From UBA2336 sp046294915 (GTDB lineage: Bacteria > Bacteroidota > Bacteroidia > Cytophagales > Cyclobacteriaceae): a stretch of DNA of 13,533 nucleotides. Numbering within the stretch: the first letter of the stretch is position 1; every line of letters starts with the position of its first letter. The notes under the pieces were generated by a model. It saw only the letters and a program-made list of their open reading frames with translations. It was not told the origin of the DNA and did no database searches. Positions 12,875 through 13,533 of the stretch are shown in pieces. A program made the translations under genes and the position numbers. The stretch spans positions 1 through 13,533 of the forward strand of contig JBKBOE010000070.1 of assembly GCA_046294915.1 (NCBI GenBank), written 5' to 3'.

Positions 12875-13533
12875 ATGAAAAAATTGTTTCCCATCGTCAT
12901 CCTGCTGATAATTGCCACATCAGCCTTTTCTCAGGTTTCCATCGATAACCTTCTTAACGTCCCCTTCCCAACCGCGCTCACGTCAAGCCCAGACGGTAAA
13001 CGCATTGCCTGGGTGTTTAACGATAAGGGTGTACGGAATATTTATGTAGCCGATGCTCCTGAGTTTACCCCCCGAAAAATTACCAATTACAATCGGGATG
13101 ACGGTCAGGAAATTTCATCCCTGCAGTTCACAAACGATAATACCAAAATTATTTTCATACGCGGAGGCGCGCCTAACAGTGCGAATGAGCTCCCCAATCC
13201 AATTGCCTTGCAGCCCGGTGTTGACCGTGCCATTTGGGTGATGAATGCCGATGGGAGCAATCTCCAAAAATTAGCTGCCGGATTTTATCCTAAACTTTCA
13301 CCCGATGGTAAATCGGTAGCTTATTTAAGCAGCGGGCAGGTGTGGCTGGTTAAGCTGGATTCTGCCGGGAGAGGCAAAAAACTTTTTCATTCGCGCGGAT
13401 CGCAAAGCAACATGCGCTGGTCGCCCGATGGCAGCAAGCTGGCTTTTGTAAGCAGCCGTGCCGACCATTCGTTTATTGGTGTTTATGATTTTTCTACCAG
13501 CACTATCCAGTTTTTAGACCCCAGCGTTGACCG
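12875..13533 (+). CDS. Exported S9-type (prolyl oligopeptidase family) peptidase, N-terminal part
   Basis: The gene runs off the right edge; 219 codons are visible. A signal peptide is clear: M-K-K, hydrophobic residues at about 4-16, and a cleavage-type end S-A-F-S-Q at 16-20. The remainder is a beta-propeller with PD40/TolB-like repeats: S-P-D-G-K-R-I-A-W at 38-46, L-S-P-D-G-K-S-V-A-Y at 141-150 and W-S-P-D-G-S-K-L-A-F at 182-191. This N-terminal propeller is typical of dipeptidyl aminopeptidase/acylaminoacyl-peptidase proteins, whose catalytic alpha/beta-hydrolase domain would lie beyond the window. A propeller-only TolB-like protein remains possible, since the catalytic Ser is not visible. 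It lies 74 bases after the M20 gene. I see no convincing promoter in that gap, so read-through from upstream is likely. Confidence 0.82.
   Translation, partial: MKKLFPIVILLIIATSAFSQVSIDNLLNVPFPTALTSSPDGKRIAWVFNDKGVRNIYVADAPEFTPRKITNYNRDDGQEISSLQFTNDNTKIIFIRGGAPNSANELPNPIALQPGVDRAIWVMNADGSNLQKLAAGFYPKLSPDGKSVAYLSSGQVWLVKLDSAGRGKKLFHSRGSQSNMRWSPDGSKLAFVSSRADHSFIGVYDFSTSTIQFLDPSVD

Noticed and set aside
13053..13241. 62-codon plus-strand frame
   Set aside because: It overlaps, in another frame, the S9-type peptidase reading frame, which has a signal peptide and three propeller repeats and stays open to the window edge.
1..13533. CRISPR array, tRNA or rRNA genes
   Set aside because: No spaced direct repeats of CRISPR length and no cloverleaf or rRNA-like sequence was recognised on either strand by eye.

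Overview
The window looks like a chromosomal segment of a Bacteroidota bacterium, most likely of the Cytophagales. Several things point there: promoter-like pairs of the Bacteroidota type (TTTG, then TAnnTTTG about 20 bases later), the absence of strong Shine-Dalgarno sequences, an Ig-like lipoprotein that begins C-A-K-Q-T-N-P-T-G-G-P-K-D after its signal peptide, and secretory signal peptides ending in A-Q or S-Q. No phage, transposon, integron, CRISPR array, tRNA or rRNA is visible. The gene content is mostly housekeeping and envelope related.

Region 1 (1-3091, + strand) is a compact gene string. It holds the 3' end of mnmG (tRNA wobble-uridine modification), a zinc-ribbon SAM methyltransferase that starts on the base after the mnmG stop, and a large Ig-like lipoprotein starting two bases after the methyltransferase stop. 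Region 2 (3092-3352, with the first bases of the next gene) is AT-rich and carries several DnaA-box-like 9-mers, so it is an untested candidate replication origin. Region 3 (3353-5655) is a secreted TPR protein followed by a 362-base non-coding stretch. That stretch holds a possible 37-codon ORF and a terminator-like hairpin with competing pairings, upstream of a fatty-acid hydroxylase-type membrane protein (5656-6315).

Region 4 (6318-9384, - strand) is a probable three-gene unit: an AAA-type ATPase with a C-terminal winged helix, an alpha/beta hydrolase, and a site-2-protease-like membrane metalloprotease with CBS domains. It converges on the hydroxylase with only two bases between stop codons. 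Its promoter region (9385-9485) contains a perfect 9-bp inverted repeat, part of a 14-bp-phased triple repeat, lying between well-matched -33 and -7 elements.

Region 5 (9486-13533, + strand) holds an exported amidohydrolase, a DinB-family protein, a membrane-anchored M20 peptidase and the start of an exported S9-type peptidase. Three of the four are hydrolases for peptides or acyl-amino acids and carry export signals, so the block probably works in peptide turnover in the periplasm.

The most interesting signals are regulatory: the phased repeat and operator-like promoter at 9399-9437, the origin-like cluster at 3097-3400, and the leader or attenuator-like arrangement at 5478-5640. I did not see a clearly new multi-gene system.
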